64,000 nucleotides of DNA. It comes from Chryseobacterium sp. ON_d1. GTDB taxonomy: Bacteria > Bacteroidota > Bacteroidia > Flavobacteriales > Weeksellaceae. Below, piece by piece: positions 25,612-34,628 of the stretch (the first letter of the stretch is position 1; each line of letters starts with the position of its first letter). Location: contig NZ_BJTC01000015.1 of assembly GCF_006829085.1 (NCBI RefSeq), forward strand, positions 1 to 64,000. The letters run 5' to 3'. The translations under genes were made by a program, and so were the position numbers. Under the pieces are notes generated by a model, which was given only the letters and a program-made list of their open reading frames with translations, ran no database searches and had not been told where the DNA came from.

Positions 25612-27207
25612 ATGTCAGACTTAATCAAAGAAATACAAAAAAGAAAGACCTTCGGGATCATTTCCCACCCGGATGCCGGAAAAACAACCCTTACAGAAAA
25701 GTTACTTCTTTTCGGGGGTGCTATTCAGGAAGCAGGTGCGGTAAAATCCAACAAAATAAAAAAAGGAGCTACCTCCGACTTTATGGAAATCGAAAGACAG
25801 AGAGGGATCTCCGTGGCAACTTCCGTACTGGCTTTTGAATATAGAGACCACAAAATCAATATTCTTGATACCCCGGGTCACAAAGACTTTGCTGAGGATA
25901 CCTACAGAACATTAACTGCTGTAGATTCCGTAATCGTTGTGATTGACGTTGCAAAAGGGGTTGAGGAACAAACTGAAAAACTGGTGCAGGTTTGTAGGAT
26001 GAGAAACATTCCAATGCTGGTTTTCATCAATAAACTGGACCGCGAAGGTAAAGATGCCTTCGATCTGTTAGACGAAGTAGAACAAAAACTGGGATTGACG
26101 GTTTGTCCACTTTCACTGCCAATCGGTATGGGAAGTGACTTCCAGGGAATTTACAACATCTGGGAAAATAACATTCAGTTATTCCTGGAAGAGAAAAAAC
26201 AGAAGGTTGGAGATTCTATTAAGTTTGATGATATTCATGATTCATCCATTGATGAAGTAATTGGTGAAAAAGCAGCAAATACCTTAAGAGAAGAGCTTGA
26301 CCTTATCCAATCAGTATATCCGGAGTTCAACCGTGAGGATTATATGAGGGGGGATCTTCAGCCCGTATTCTTCGGTTCAGCTTTAAATAACTTTGGTGTA
26401 CGCGAATTATTGGATGCCTTCATTGACATCGCTCCGATGCCGCAGCCAAAAGAAAGTGATACCCGCCTGGTAAAACCTGAGGAAAATACCTTCACCGGAT
26501 TCGTTTTCAAAATCCACGCAAATATGGATCCTAAACACAGAGACAGACTTGCCTTTGTAAAGATTGTTTCCGGGACTTTCAAAAGAAACGAGAACTATCT
26601 GCTGGTAAGAGAAGGTAAAAAAATGAAATTTTCCTCTCCTAACGCATTCTTTGCAGACAAAAAAGAAGTGGTGGAAGAAAGTTTTCCTGGTGATATTGTA
26701 GGTTTACATGATACGGGAAGTTTCAGAATCGGAGATACACTGACTGGTGGAGAAAAATTAAATTTCAAAGGCATTCCAAGCTTCTCACCTGAGCATTTCC
26801 GTTATATCAACAACAGCGATCCGTTAAAAGCCAAGCAATTGGCAAAAGGTATTGATCAGCTGATGGACGAAGGTGTTGCCCAGCTGTTTACCCTTGAAAT
26901 GAACGGCAGAAAGATCATCGGAACAGTGGGAGCACTTCAGTACGAGGTTATTCAGTACCGTTTGGAACATGAATACGGTGCAAAATGTACTTATGAACCC
27001 CTATCCATGCATAAAGCATGCTGGGTAGAAGCTGATGAGAAATCTGAAGAGTTTAAAGAATTTGCAAGACTGAAACAAAGATTCCTGGCAAGAGATAAAT
27101 ACAACCAACTGGTATTCCTTGCTGATTCTTCTTTCACGATCCATATGACGCAGGAAAAATTCCCGAATGTGAAATTACACTTCATCAGTGAGTTCAGAGA
27201 AAACTAA
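25612..27207 (+). CDS. prfC: Peptide chain release factor 3
   Basis: A 531-residue translational GTPase that recycles RF1/RF2 from the ribosome after peptide release. G1 SHPDAGKTTLTEK (18-30), switch region QRGISVATSV (63-72), G3 DTPGHKDF (86-93) and G4 NKLD (140-143) are all intact. Domain order and length match RF3 (about 530 residues); the C-terminal part ends AQLFTLEMNGRKIIGTVGALQYEVI...TIHMTQEKFPNVKLHF. It is monocistronic, closed by a strong terminator. Confidence 0.97.
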   Translation: MSDLIKEIQKRKTFGIISHPDAGKTTLTEKLLLFGGAIQEAGAVKSNKIKKGATSDFMEIERQRGISVATSVLAFEYRDHKINILDTPGHKDFAEDTYRTLTAVDSVIVVIDVAKGVEEQTEKLVQVCRMRNIPMLVFINKLDREGKDAFDLLDEVEQKLGLTVCPLSLPIGMGSDFQGIYNIWENNIQLFLEEKKQKVGDSIKFDDIHDSSIDEVIGEKAANTLREELDLIQSVYPEFNREDYMRGDLQPVFFGSALNNFGVRELLDAFIDIAPMPQPKESDTRLVKPEENTFTGFVFKIHANMDPKHRDRLAFVKIVSGTFKRNENYLLVREGKKMKFSSPNAFFADKKEVVEESFPGDIVGLHDTGSFRIGDTLTGGEKLNFKGIPSFSPEHFRYINNSDPLKAKQLAKGIDQLMDEGVAQLFTLEMNGRKIIGTVGALQYEVIQYRLEHEYGAKCTYEPLSMHKACWVEADEKSEEFKEFARLKQRFLARDKYNQLVFLADSSFTIHMTQEKFPNVKLHFISEFREN

Positions 27208-27259
27208 GCTGAAATAAAAAGACAGAATCGCGAAAAGGAGAATTTGCTTTAAGATACAG

Positions 27260-27288
27260 ATCCGCAGGAATTTTCTGCGGATTTTTTT
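27260..27288 (+). terminator. Terminator of prfC
   Basis: ATCCGCAG (27260-27267) pairs with CTGCGGAT (27275-27282), followed by TTTTTT. Strong intrinsic terminator. Confidence 0.9.
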
Positions 27289-27662
27289 ATAACGTATTTT
27301 TCAAAACCACCCCGTCAAAAATTCTCTGAATTTTCGCCCCCTTCCGAAGGATGGGAATTTTTAGATTTCAACTAATATTTGGCGAGAAAACAAAAATGTA
27401 TGGATAAATTCAGCGTTCTGTTTGTCATTCCGTAGGGTCCAAATCCATAAGTAATAAAATCCTGTTACCAAATGCTTCTTTACGAAGTATAAATCCTTTT
27501 ATCACCCATTAAAACTCAGAAAAACGCTTTGTAAATCTTTTGTAAAACAGATACAAAACCCTGAAAATATAAGAGTTACTACTTTACCGGCATAATACAT
27601 TTCATTTACAATCTTTACAAGAACTTCCCTTCTAATTTTACTTCATCAAAAAAATTAATCTT
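27289..27662. other. Intergenic region with candidate interspersed repeats
   Basis: No ORF of note. Positions 27302-27364 (ACCACCCCGTCAAAAATTCT onward) resemble a sequence I recall from intergenic regions of related flavobacteria, with internal AAAATTC/GAATTTT symmetry. A second possible element begins GTCATTCCGTAGG near 27424. Both are single copy here. Confidence 0.35.
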
Positions 27663-28607
27663 ATGAAAAAGTTCATATTACTGGCTGCTGTAGCAAGCAC
27701 TTCCATTATGTGTAAAAAAGCAGATACTACACAGGATAAAATAAACGAAGCCATCCATTCTGCAGACAGTGCCGCGACTGTTGCCACGGAAACTATTGAT
27801 AACGCCAGTAAAACAGCAGACCAGATCATGGATTCTGCCAGTATTAAAATAAAAGATTTTGAGAATACTAAAAATGACATCCAGCAAAAGATAGACAACA
27901 CCTCCAAAATGGTAGATTCCTTATCTGATAAAATTGCCACCACAAAACTGGAATCAAAAATAGAAAAAAAGGATTCTGCAGAAAGGAAATCTGAAAAAAT
28001 AACAGTAAAAACTCCGGCACCAAAAGTTATTAAAGAAACCAAAATCATTTATAAAGAAAAGCCTACAAACAACAGCTATGAGCTGAATATTTCCAAAGAT
28101 AAAATGGTGAAATCAGGCTATCTGTCTATAAAAGCGGAGAATGCAGAAACGGTGAAGGAAATCATCAGAGACGAAGCCAATAAAAATAATGGCTACATCA
28201 AAAGTGAAAATCTTTCTTATGTGGAATCTGCAAGTCTGCATGGAGAAGATCAAAAAGTATATAGTCTTGATATCAGAGTTCCTATTCAGTACTTCGACGG
28301 ATTAATGAATGCCATCAGCAACAATGCAGGGGATATTGACACTAAAGATATTCAGGTTTCCGGGCACAGCTACACAGATAATACAATCTGTACGATCAAT
28401 GTCAGCATCATCGATAAAGCCAGGGTAGAAAAAGAACCTACTACTTTCGGCGGAAAATCACTGGCTGCTATTGAATCAGGCTGGGATGTGATTACTGCTA
28501 TTTTCCTGTTTATCCTTCCCTTATGGCCAATATTCCTGATTGCAGGTATTGGATATTACTTTTTCAAAAAGAGAAACAAAAACATTCCAAATAACGACTC
28601 TCACTAG
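27663..28607 (+). CDS. DUF4349 domain lipoprotein
   Basis: A 314-residue protein. The start MKKFILLAAVASTSIMC has a lipobox-like Cys17. Residues 25-110 are an Ala/Asp/Lys-rich helical region (HSADSAATVATETIDNASKTAD). The DUF4349 domain follows at about 135-265 (MVKSGYLSIKAENAETVKEIIRDEANKNNGYIKSE; VYSLDIRVPIQYFDGLMNAI; VSGHSYTDNTICTINVSI). A C-terminal helix (VITAIFLFILPLWPIFLIAGIGYYFF) would fix the protein in the membrane. Role unknown; members are usually membrane-anchored and envelope-located. Confidence 0.8.
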   Translation: MKKFILLAAVASTSIMCKKADTTQDKINEAIHSADSAATVATETIDNASKTADQIMDSASIKIKDFENTKNDIQQKIDNTSKMVDSLSDKIATTKLESKIEKKDSAERKSEKITVKTPAPKVIKETKIIYKEKPTNNSYELNISKDKMVKSGYLSIKAENAETVKEIIRDEANKNNGYIKSENLSYVESASLHGEDQKVYSLDIRVPIQYFDGLMNAISNNAGDIDTKDIQVSGHSYTDNTICTINVSIIDKARVEKEPTTFGGKSLAAIESGWDVITAIFLFILPLWPIFLIAGIGYYFFKKRNKNIPNNDSH

Positions 28608-28784
28608 ATTTTAAGTCTATACTTGTGACAGAATTTTTAATATTTTTTTAATCGCATTTAGAATTTCAAATCAGTTCTTATATTTATCTTTATAAAAAAA
28701 TTGAACAGTCGCAATCAGACGAAGTTCAAAATTGAAAACGGAAATTTTTATTTCATATATTAATATTTTGTGATTTGGTGTAAA

Positions 28785-28813
28785 AATAAGGCCCTCAGAT
28801 TGAGAGCCTTATT
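28785..28813 (-). terminator. Terminator of the acyl-CoA dehydrogenase operon
   Basis: AATAAGGCCCTCA (28785-28797) pairs with TGAGAGCCTTATT (28801-28813) with one mismatch and a 3-base loop; the minus strand continues TTTTAC. Confidence 0.8.
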
Positions 28814-28818
28814 TATTT

Positions 28819-29184
28819 TTATTTCATATTCACTACTTTATCCACGATAAACTTTGTGTTTCCTCTCCACGGAAGGGCACCGTTGTACTCCTTATAATGC
28901 AGGTCGAAGGTTTTACCGCTGTTGGTTTCCAGCTGTTTGAAAACTTCAGGGTCATCTACAGAAAATTCAAACTCATAGCTTGTAATTGTTCCTGTTTTTC
29001 CTCTTCCAAAACCTTCCTGAATCAGTTTTCCTTCATAGGTTTTGAAAATATATCCTTTTTTCATGGCATAATTCAGGTATCCGGATTTTACTCCTTCTCC
29101 GAAAACGAAGTAATACTTATACCATACAAATACTCCCAGTAACAGCAGTACGACACCGAGGGTGATCCACAAAGATTTTTTCAT
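28819..29184 (-). CDS. Small single-pass membrane protein, unknown function
   Basis: A 121-residue protein: N-terminal helix (KKSLWITLGVVLLLLGVFVWYKYYFVFG) and a soluble domain with GVKSGYLNYAMKKGYIFKTYEGKLIQEGFG, EFEFSVDDPEVFKQLE and LHYKEYNGALPWRGNTKFIVDKV. This is a conserved Flavobacteriia family of about 120 residues, but I know of no proven activity. It is 23 bp downstream of the acyl-CoA dehydrogenase gene and probably co-transcribed. Confidence 0.75.
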   Translation of the reverse strand: MKKSLWITLGVVLLLLGVFVWYKYYFVFGEGVKSGYLNYAMKKGYIFKTYEGKLIQEGFGRGKTGTITSYEFEFSVDDPEVFKQLETNSGKTFDLHYKEYNGALPWRGNTKFIVDKVVNMK

Positions 29185-29207
29185 AGTAGTGTGTTTATTT
29201 ATAAATG

Positions 29208-30347
29208 TTATTTTGCGATGCTTCTTGAGATCACGATTTTCTGGATTTCAGAAGTTCCTTCATAGATCTGAGTGATTTTCGCATCTCTCATTAATCTTTC
29301 TACGTGGTATTCTTTTACATATCCATATCCACCGTGGATCTGTACTGCTTCAATTGTCGTATCCATTGCTACCTGAGAAGCATATAATTTTGCCATAGCC
29401 CCGCTTTCAGAAATATCTTTTCCTGCATCTTTTTCACAAGCTGCTTTAAAGCAAAGCATTCTTGCCGCAGTGATTTGAGTTGCCATATCAGCCAGTTTGA
29501 ATGCTATCGCCTGGTGGTTGATAATTTCAGTTTTGAAAGCTTTTCTTGTTTTAGCATATTTCAATGCCAGTTCATAAGCTCCTGAAGCAATACCCAAAGC
29601 CTGGGAAGCAATACCGATTCTTCCTCCGTTCAGTACCGCCATTGCAAAGTTGAATCCAAATCCGTCAGCACCGATTCTGTTTTCTTTCGGAACTTTTACA
29701 TTATTGAAGATCAGAGAGTGGGTATCACTTCCTCTGATTCCCAATTTGTCTTCTTTTAATCCCACTTCAAAGCCTTCCCATCCTCTTTCTACGATGAAAG
29801 CATTGATTCCTTTATGTTTTTTCTCAGGATCTGTCTGTGCAATTACGATATAATAAGTAGCTGTACCTCCATTGGTAATCCAGTTTTTGATCCCGTTTAA
29901 AAGATAGTAATCTCCTTTATCCTCAGCAGTAGTTTTCTGAGACGTCGCGTCAGAACCTGCTTCAGGCTCAGATAAGGCAAATGCTCCGATTACCTGTCCG
30001 CTAGCCAGAGGAGTAAGATATTTTACTTTTTGTTCTTCAGATGCAAATTTTTCAAGACCGGCACAAACCAATGAGTTGTTTACAGACATTACAACAGCTG
30101 CAGAAGCATCCACTTTTGCAATTTCCTCCATGGCAAGCACGTAAGAAACACTGTCCATACCTGCACCGCCGTATTTTGGATCTACCATCATTCCTAAAAG
30201 TCCCATTTCTCCCATTTTCTTCACCTGTTCAGCAGGGAATTTCTGGTCACGGTCTCTTTCAATCACTCCAGGTAAAAGTTCGTTCTGTGCAAAGTCTCTT
30301 GCTGCCTGCTGAATCATCAGCTGTTCTTCCGATAAATTAAAGTCCAT
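29208..30347 (-). CDS. Acyl-CoA dehydrogenase (short-chain type)
   Basis: A 379-residue FAD enzyme that oxidises acyl-CoA to trans-2-enoyl-CoA in beta-oxidation or amino-acid breakdown. Motifs: GAFALSEPEAGSDA (about 121-134), NGIKNWITNGG, DKLGIRGSDTHSLIFNNVKVP, QIHGGYGYVKEYHVERLMRDAKI, and QIYEGTSEIQ near residue 365, whose Glu is the catalytic base in short/medium-chain members. Chain length is not fixed by sequence. It is divergent from an acyl-CoA synthetase gene 367 bp away. Confidence 0.93.
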   Translation of the reverse strand: MDFNLSEEQLMIQQAARDFAQNELLPGVIERDRDQKFPAEQVKKMGEMGLLGMMVDPKYGGAGMDSVSYVLAMEEIAKVDASAAVVMSVNNSLVCAGLEKFASEEQKVKYLTPLASGQVIGAFALSEPEAGSDATSQKTTAEDKGDYYLLNGIKNWITNGGTATYYIVIAQTDPEKKHKGINAFIVERGWEGFEVGLKEDKLGIRGSDTHSLIFNNVKVPKENRIGADGFGFNFAMAVLNGGRIGIASQALGIASGAYELALKYAKTRKAFKTEIINHQAIAFKLADMATQITAARMLCFKAACEKDAGKDISESGAMAKLYASQVAMDTTIEAVQIHGGYGYVKEYHVERLMRDAKITQIYEGTSEIQKIVISRSIAK

Positions 30348-30714
30348 AAAAAAATAATTAGATAGCCGTAAATTTACACTTTTTAAGCAAATCTGAAAAA
30401 ATTAAATTAAAAGCAGGAAAAGGGCACAGAAAAGGGAGTTTAAGAGGTGTTTTGAGAATTAAAAACAGGAATCCCTTTATCTCTGTTTCCCAGCGGGAAT
30501 CTCTTCAGATAGAAGAAAATAAATAAAACGGCCTGATGCATATACCATTCATCCATGATATGATATTTCAATCGCCATTTTACGCACTCCAGACGGCTTT
30601 TTGATGTCAAGTATTATGGTAAGCATTTAACTAATTCCTAATTATTTCATTCAGATGTTTTCAATTAAAAAAAATGCTTATATTTAAATTTCTTTATAAA
30701 TTACGTAAAAAATC
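30348..30714. other. Divergent intergenic region, acyl-CoA dehydrogenase / acyl-CoA synthetase
   Basis: No ORF, RNA or repeat that I can support. It should hold promoters for both divergent genes, but I found only weak TAnnTTTA-like elements and no clear operator. Confidence 0.4.
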
Positions 30715-32493
30715 ATGACGATCAAGAGATTATTCGATATTCCGCACTACGCTTTAGAAAAATATCCTAAAACGGATATGTTTGTAACGAAATATCATGG
30801 TGAATGGAAAAAAACTTCTACACAGGAGTTTATTAATGAGGGAAATAAGATATCCAGAGGATTATTGAAGCTGGGCATAAAACCGGGAGACAAGATCGCT
30901 TTGATCACTACCAATTCCCGCACAGAGTGGGCGATTATGGACTTTGGGCTTTCACAGATCGGGGTCGTTTCAGTACCGGTGTATCCAAGTATTTCTCCGG
31001 AAGATTATGAATTTATCTTCAACAATGCCGAAATTCAGTACTGTTTTGTTTCTGATAAGGAATTGTTGAATAAAGTAATGAAAGTAAAGCACAACATACC
31101 GAGCTTACAGGGGATCTTTACTTTTGATAACATCAGTGGCGCAGCCAACTGGAGAGAGATCCTGGATCTGGGTAAGGATGAATCTACCCAAATTGAAGTG
31201 GATGACCTTTCCAACGCGATCAATACGGAGGATCTGGCGACGATCATTTATACTTCCGGAACTACCGGAAGACCTAAAGGAGTAATGCTTACCCATAATA
31301 ATATTGTTTCAAACATATTGGGGGCCATTCCAAGAATTCCGAAGAAGAGAAGTTTTGATTACAAGGAAGCCAGAGCTTTAAGTTTCCTTCCTATCTGTCA
31401 TATTTTTGAAAGAATGCTGTTCTACCTTTATCAGTACAACGGTTTTTCTCTCTACTTCGCGGAAAGTATCGAGAAAATGGGCGAAAACGTAAAAGAAGTG
31501 AAGCCTCATTATATGACTGTAGTACCAAGGCTGGTAGAAAAAGTGTATGATAAAATTTACAACACAGGATCTTCTGCCGGAGGATTGAAATCAAAGATCT
31601 TCTTCTGGGCACTGAACCTAATCAGTAAAAAGAAAACCATTTCCAAGCCATCCGGACTTCAGGAAATTATTGCAGATAAATTGGTATTCTCCAAATGGAG
31701 AGAAGGTTTAGGTGGTGAAATCGTGACTTTGGTTTCAGGATCTGCAGCGTTGTCTACTAGGCTTAACTTAATGTTCCAGAATGCAGGAATCCCTATTTTG
31801 GAAGGTTATGGCTTAACGGAAACCTCACCAGTAATTTCTGTAAACAGCTTTGAAAAAATGAAAGTGGGAACCGTAGGGATTCCATTGGATAATTTAAAGG
31901 TAAAAATACAGGAAGACGGGGAAATTACCGTAAAAGGTCCATCTGTATTCAAAGGATATTTCCAGAATGAGGAAATGACCAAAGAAGCCTTCACAGAAGA
32001 TGGTTTCTTCAAAACCGGAGATATTGGGCATATCGACAGTGACGGATTTTTACAGATCACTGACCGTAAGAAAGAAATGTTCAAGACATCGGGTGGGAAA
32101 TATATTGCACCGCAGACCATTGAAAACTTAGCAAAAGCATCTAAATTCATTGAGCAGATCATGGTGGTAGGTGATGGTGAAAAAATGCCGTGTGCTCTGG
32201 TGCAGCCTGATTTTGAATTTGCAAAAAGCTGGGCAATGAGAAATAATCTGAATATCGGATCCACACCGGAAGAGATTGCAAAAAGTCCTGAACTGAAGCA
32301 AAGGATTGAAAAAGAAATTGAAGGCATCAATGAGCACCTTGGAAACTGGGAGAAAATCAAAAAAATTGAGCTTACCCCTGAAGTATGGAGTATTGAAAGC
32401 GGGCTGCTTACCCCAACCTTAAAACTGAAAAGAAAAGCGGTAAAAGAGAAATTTATTGCTATGTATAATAAAATGTATGATCATCAGGATTAA
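30715..32493 (+). CDS. Long-chain fatty acid-CoA ligase (AMP-forming)
   Basis: A 592-residue adenylate-forming enzyme. The AMP-binding signature YTSGTTGRPKGVML is near residues 178-191, followed by EGYGLTETSPVIS (about 363-375), KTGDIGHIDSDGFLQITDRKKEMFKTSGGKYIAP (about 438-471), and the C-terminal lysine region ESGLLTPTLKLKRK. This is the FadD15-like bacterial long-chain subtype. It activates fatty acids for beta-oxidation or membrane lipid remodelling. Divergent from the acyl-CoA dehydrogenase, supporting a shared lipid-catabolic role. Confidence 0.92.
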   Translation: MTIKRLFDIPHYALEKYPKTDMFVTKYHGEWKKTSTQEFINEGNKISRGLLKLGIKPGDKIALITTNSRTEWAIMDFGLSQIGVVSVPVYPSISPEDYEFIFNNAEIQYCFVSDKELLNKVMKVKHNIPSLQGIFTFDNISGAANWREILDLGKDESTQIEVDDLSNAINTEDLATIIYTSGTTGRPKGVMLTHNNIVSNILGAIPRIPKKRSFDYKEARALSFLPICHIFERMLFYLYQYNGFSLYFAESIEKMGENVKEVKPHYMTVVPRLVEKVYDKIYNTGSSAGGLKSKIFFWALNLISKKKTISKPSGLQEIIADKLVFSKWREGLGGEIVTLVSGSAALSTRLNLMFQNAGIPILEGYGLTETSPVISVNSFEKMKVGTVGIPLDNLKVKIQEDGEITVKGPSVFKGYFQNEEMTKEAFTEDGFFKTGDIGHIDSDGFLQITDRKKEMFKTSGGKYIAPQTIENLAKASKFIEQIMVVGDGEKMPCALVQPDFEFAKSWAMRNNLNIGSTPEEIAKSPELKQRIEKEIEGINEHLGNWEKIKKIELTPEVWSIESGLLTPTLKLKRKAVKEKFIAMYNKMYDHQD

Positions 32494-32503
32494 ATATTTA
32501 TCT

Positions 32504-32530
32504 ACCGCTTCATTTGAGGCGGTTTTTTTA
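32504..32530 (+). terminator. Terminator of the acyl-CoA synthetase gene
   Basis: ACCGC (32504-32508) and GCGGT (32519-32523) with inner TCA/TGA pairing, then TTTTTT. Confidence 0.75.
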
Positions 32531-32597
32531 TAGGTTCTGGCTAAGCCAATATTAAAGCTTATTTTGATAAAAACGGGCTAAAGCCCGTTCCTATTGA
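32529..32597. repeat. Two-hairpin interspersed repeat, copy 1
   Basis: Begins TATAGGTTCTGGCTAAGCC and ends ACGGGCTAAAGCCCGTTCC then TATTGA. Two short hairpins (GGCTAAGCC; GGGCTAAAGCCC) flank a variable AT-rich centre. A second copy lies at 56993-57063, in the same orientation and also at a convergent gene junction just past a terminator. Confidence 0.7.
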
Positions 32598-32678
32598 CTC
32601 CCACCATTCAGGTTTTGAATCAATTGCAACACTACTTTGTTTAAATTGTACTGCTATCTTCAGATCAATCCAGATAAA

Positions 32679-32708
32679 AAAAGCTGTTTCATTTCTGAAA
32701 CAGCTTTT
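32679..32708 (-). terminator. Terminator of the zinc-ribbon-like gene
   Basis: AAAAGCTGTTTCA (32679-32691) pairs with TGAAACAGCTTTT (32696-32708), 4-base loop, minus strand continues TTTT. Confidence 0.85.
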
Positions 32709-32728
32709 ATATGCTTTAAAATCAATAA

Positions 32729-33505
32729 TTAGAATTTAATTACAGATTTCATTTTTTCGTTTTCTTCCATTACCAATTCATCATCAACAAGGATTTTTCC
32801 AGAGTGCTCATCAATGATGATTTTCTTTCTCTGAGCAATTTCCATTTGTTTCTGAGGAGGGATAGTAAAGAAAGATCCTTTCGGAGCTCCTCTTTCCAAT
32901 CCTACTACAGCAAGACCGTTGATAGAGTTAGTTCTGATTCTGTTGTAAGAAGCCAGTAATCTTTCGTCGATTTTACCTGCGAATTCTTTAGACTGCTCCA
33001 GAAGATATTCTTCTTCTTTCTGCGTTTCAGAGATCAGACCATCCAATTCTTCTTTCTTGAATTTCAGGTGGCTTTTCAAATCGTCGATCTTTGCGTTCAG
33101 TTCAGCTAAAGTTTCGTTTTTGTGAGCAATTTTAGCTCCGAATTCTTTAATTCTTTTTTCAGCAAGCTGAATTTCCAGATCCTGGAATTCTATTTCCTTT
33201 CCTAGCGCTTCAAACTCCTTATTGTTTCTTACATTATCCTGTTGAGATTTGTATTTCTCAATTAAAGTTTTAGCATGGTTAATCACTTCATGCTTCGTTT
33301 TGATCTGATCGTCCTGATCTTTGATATCAGCATGAAATTTTTCAGCTCTTTTTTCAAGACCTTCAATCTCGATTTCAAGATCTTCAACTTCAATTGGCAA
33401 TTCTCCTCTAGTATTTCGGATTTCATCCAATCTTGAATCAATGATCTGTAAATCGTATAAAGCTCTTAATTTTTCTTCAACTGAAATATCGTTGGTTTTT
33501 GCCAT
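32729..33505 (-). CDS. Coiled-coil protein of the C4-type zinc-ribbon family, cysteines lost
   Basis: A 258-residue protein. Residues 10-185 are a long helical hairpin (LRALYDLQIIDSRLDEIRN start; EIEGLEKRAEKFHADIKDQ). The C-terminal 60 residues align with the family's zinc ribbon (pattern IPPQxQxxI...KKIIxxxxxGxILVD), but where relatives have two CxxC pairs this protein has GAPKGSFFTIPPQKQMEI and IIIDEHSGKILVD, with no cysteine. Metal binding is therefore unlikely while the fold may persist. It starts 2 bp after the Nif3-like gene stop and must be co-expressed. Role unknown. Confidence 0.8.
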   Translation of the reverse strand: MAKTNDISVEEKLRALYDLQIIDSRLDEIRNTRGELPIEVEDLEIEIEGLEKRAEKFHADIKDQDDQIKTKHEVINHAKTLIEKYKSQQDNVRNNKEFEALGKEIEFQDLEIQLAEKRIKEFGAKIAHKNETLAELNAKIDDLKSHLKFKKEELDGLISETQKEEEYLLEQSKEFAGKIDERLLASYNRIRTNSINGLAVVGLERGAPKGSFFTIPPQKQMEIAQRKKIIIDEHSGKILVDDELVMEENEKMKSVIKF

Positions 33506-33507
33506 AT

Positions 33508-34605
33508 TTAAATGAAATAATTTACTGGGTTTGTTTTTTCAATAGATTTTGAAATTGCAAATGTACTAAATTTTTGTGATAAAATTTCAAATAATTGTTG
33601 AGTAACAAATTGTTCTGATTCATAATGTCCTATATCACAGATCAGCATTTTAGACTCTGCTAAAAAATAGTCGTGGTATTTAAGATCTCCTGTAAGATAA
33701 GCATCACATTTCTTAGCCGCTGCAGATCGTATTCCGCTGGCCCCTGAGCCTCCCAGAACCCCTACTCTTTTGATTTTTTTATTATTGAAAGCCGAATGTT
33801 TTATGACTTCAAGGCCAAACTTTTCTTTTACAAAACCAAGAAAATCTTTTTCGTCCATTTCTTCTTCCAGGTCTCCATACATTCCCAGTCCGGCATAATG
33901 GTTTTTATTATCCAGACTGTATACCTGGTGCGCTACTTCTTCGTAAGGATGAGCTGCTTTCATTGCTCCTACAATCTGCCCCTGTTTAAAGCCTTCAAAA
34001 ATTACAGAGATCATATCTTCATCTGCATTTTCACGGATTCCCTGCTGCCCGGAAAACGGGTTTGAACCTTCTACAGGTCTGAATGTTCCGTTTCCGTTCA
34101 CTGTAAAACTGCATTCATCATAGAATCCGATGTTTCCTGCTCCAGCTGAAAACATAGCCTCTTTTACCTTTTCTGAATATTCTTTTGGAACAAAAACTGT
34201 CAGCTGCTTCAAGTTATTTTCCTTCGGCTGAAGAATTTTCATGTTCTTGAGTCCCAACTGTCTGCATATCCCGTAATTTACCCCAAAGAAGTCATTATCG
34301 AACGCGGTATGTATAGCATAGATAGCCACTTTATTTTCAATAGCCTTTAAAACAGCTCTTTCCACATAATTTTTTCCCGTAAGGGATTTTAGCCCGGAAA
34401 ATATAATAGGGTGGAAACATACGATCAGATTACAGTTTCTCGTCACTGCCTCATCCACTACATTTTCCAGTGCATCATGACATACCAGAATTCCTGATAC
34501 ATCACGGTCATAAACACCACATAGCAATCCTACATTATCAAAATCTTCGGCCTGTCTGATACTTATTTCTTCTTCAATCTTTGCAATTACAGTTTTTAGC
34601 TTCAT
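33508..34605 (-). CDS. Nif3-like dinuclear metal-centre hexameric protein
   Basis: About 365 residues from the Met at MKLKTVIAKIEEE (34605); the frame runs 30 codons further upstream with no family similarity. Family marks: DNVGLLCG, CFHPIIFSGLKSL, YAIHTAFDN, and C-terminal LTGDLKYHDYFLAESKMLICDIGHYESEQF. A central insert (about 130-235) is the PII-like domain of long members. The usual HHP metal motif reads FHP, so one histidine ligand appears replaced, while the D, H and E of the other motifs stay. Probable metal-dependent hydrolase or GTP cyclohydrolase I type 2-like; true substrate unknown. Confidence 0.88.
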   Translation of the reverse strand: MKLKTVIAKIEEEISIRQAEDFDNVGLLCGVYDRDVSGILVCHDALENVVDEAVTRNCNLIVCFHPIIFSGLKSLTGKNYVERAVLKAIENKVAIYAIHTAFDNDFFGVNYGICRQLGLKNMKILQPKENNLKQLTVFVPKEYSEKVKEAMFSAGAGNIGFYDECSFTVNGNGTFRPVEGSNPFSGQQGIRENADEDMISVIFEGFKQGQIVGAMKAAHPYEEVAHQVYSLDNKNHYAGLGMYGDLEEEMDEKDFLGFVKEKFGLEVIKHSAFNNKKIKRVGVLGGSGASGIRSAAAKKCDAYLTGDLKYHDYFLAESKMLICDIGHYESEQFVTQQLFEILSQKFSTFAISKSIEKTNPVNYFI

Positions 34606-34628
34606 TGGTTTATATTTTACAGTTACAG

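Noticed and set aside
30540..30620. Possible hairpin RNA in the gap before the acyl-CoA synthetase gene
   Set aside because: Only short imperfect pairings (GCCATTTTACGC / AGACGGC region) and no T-run or conserved loop.
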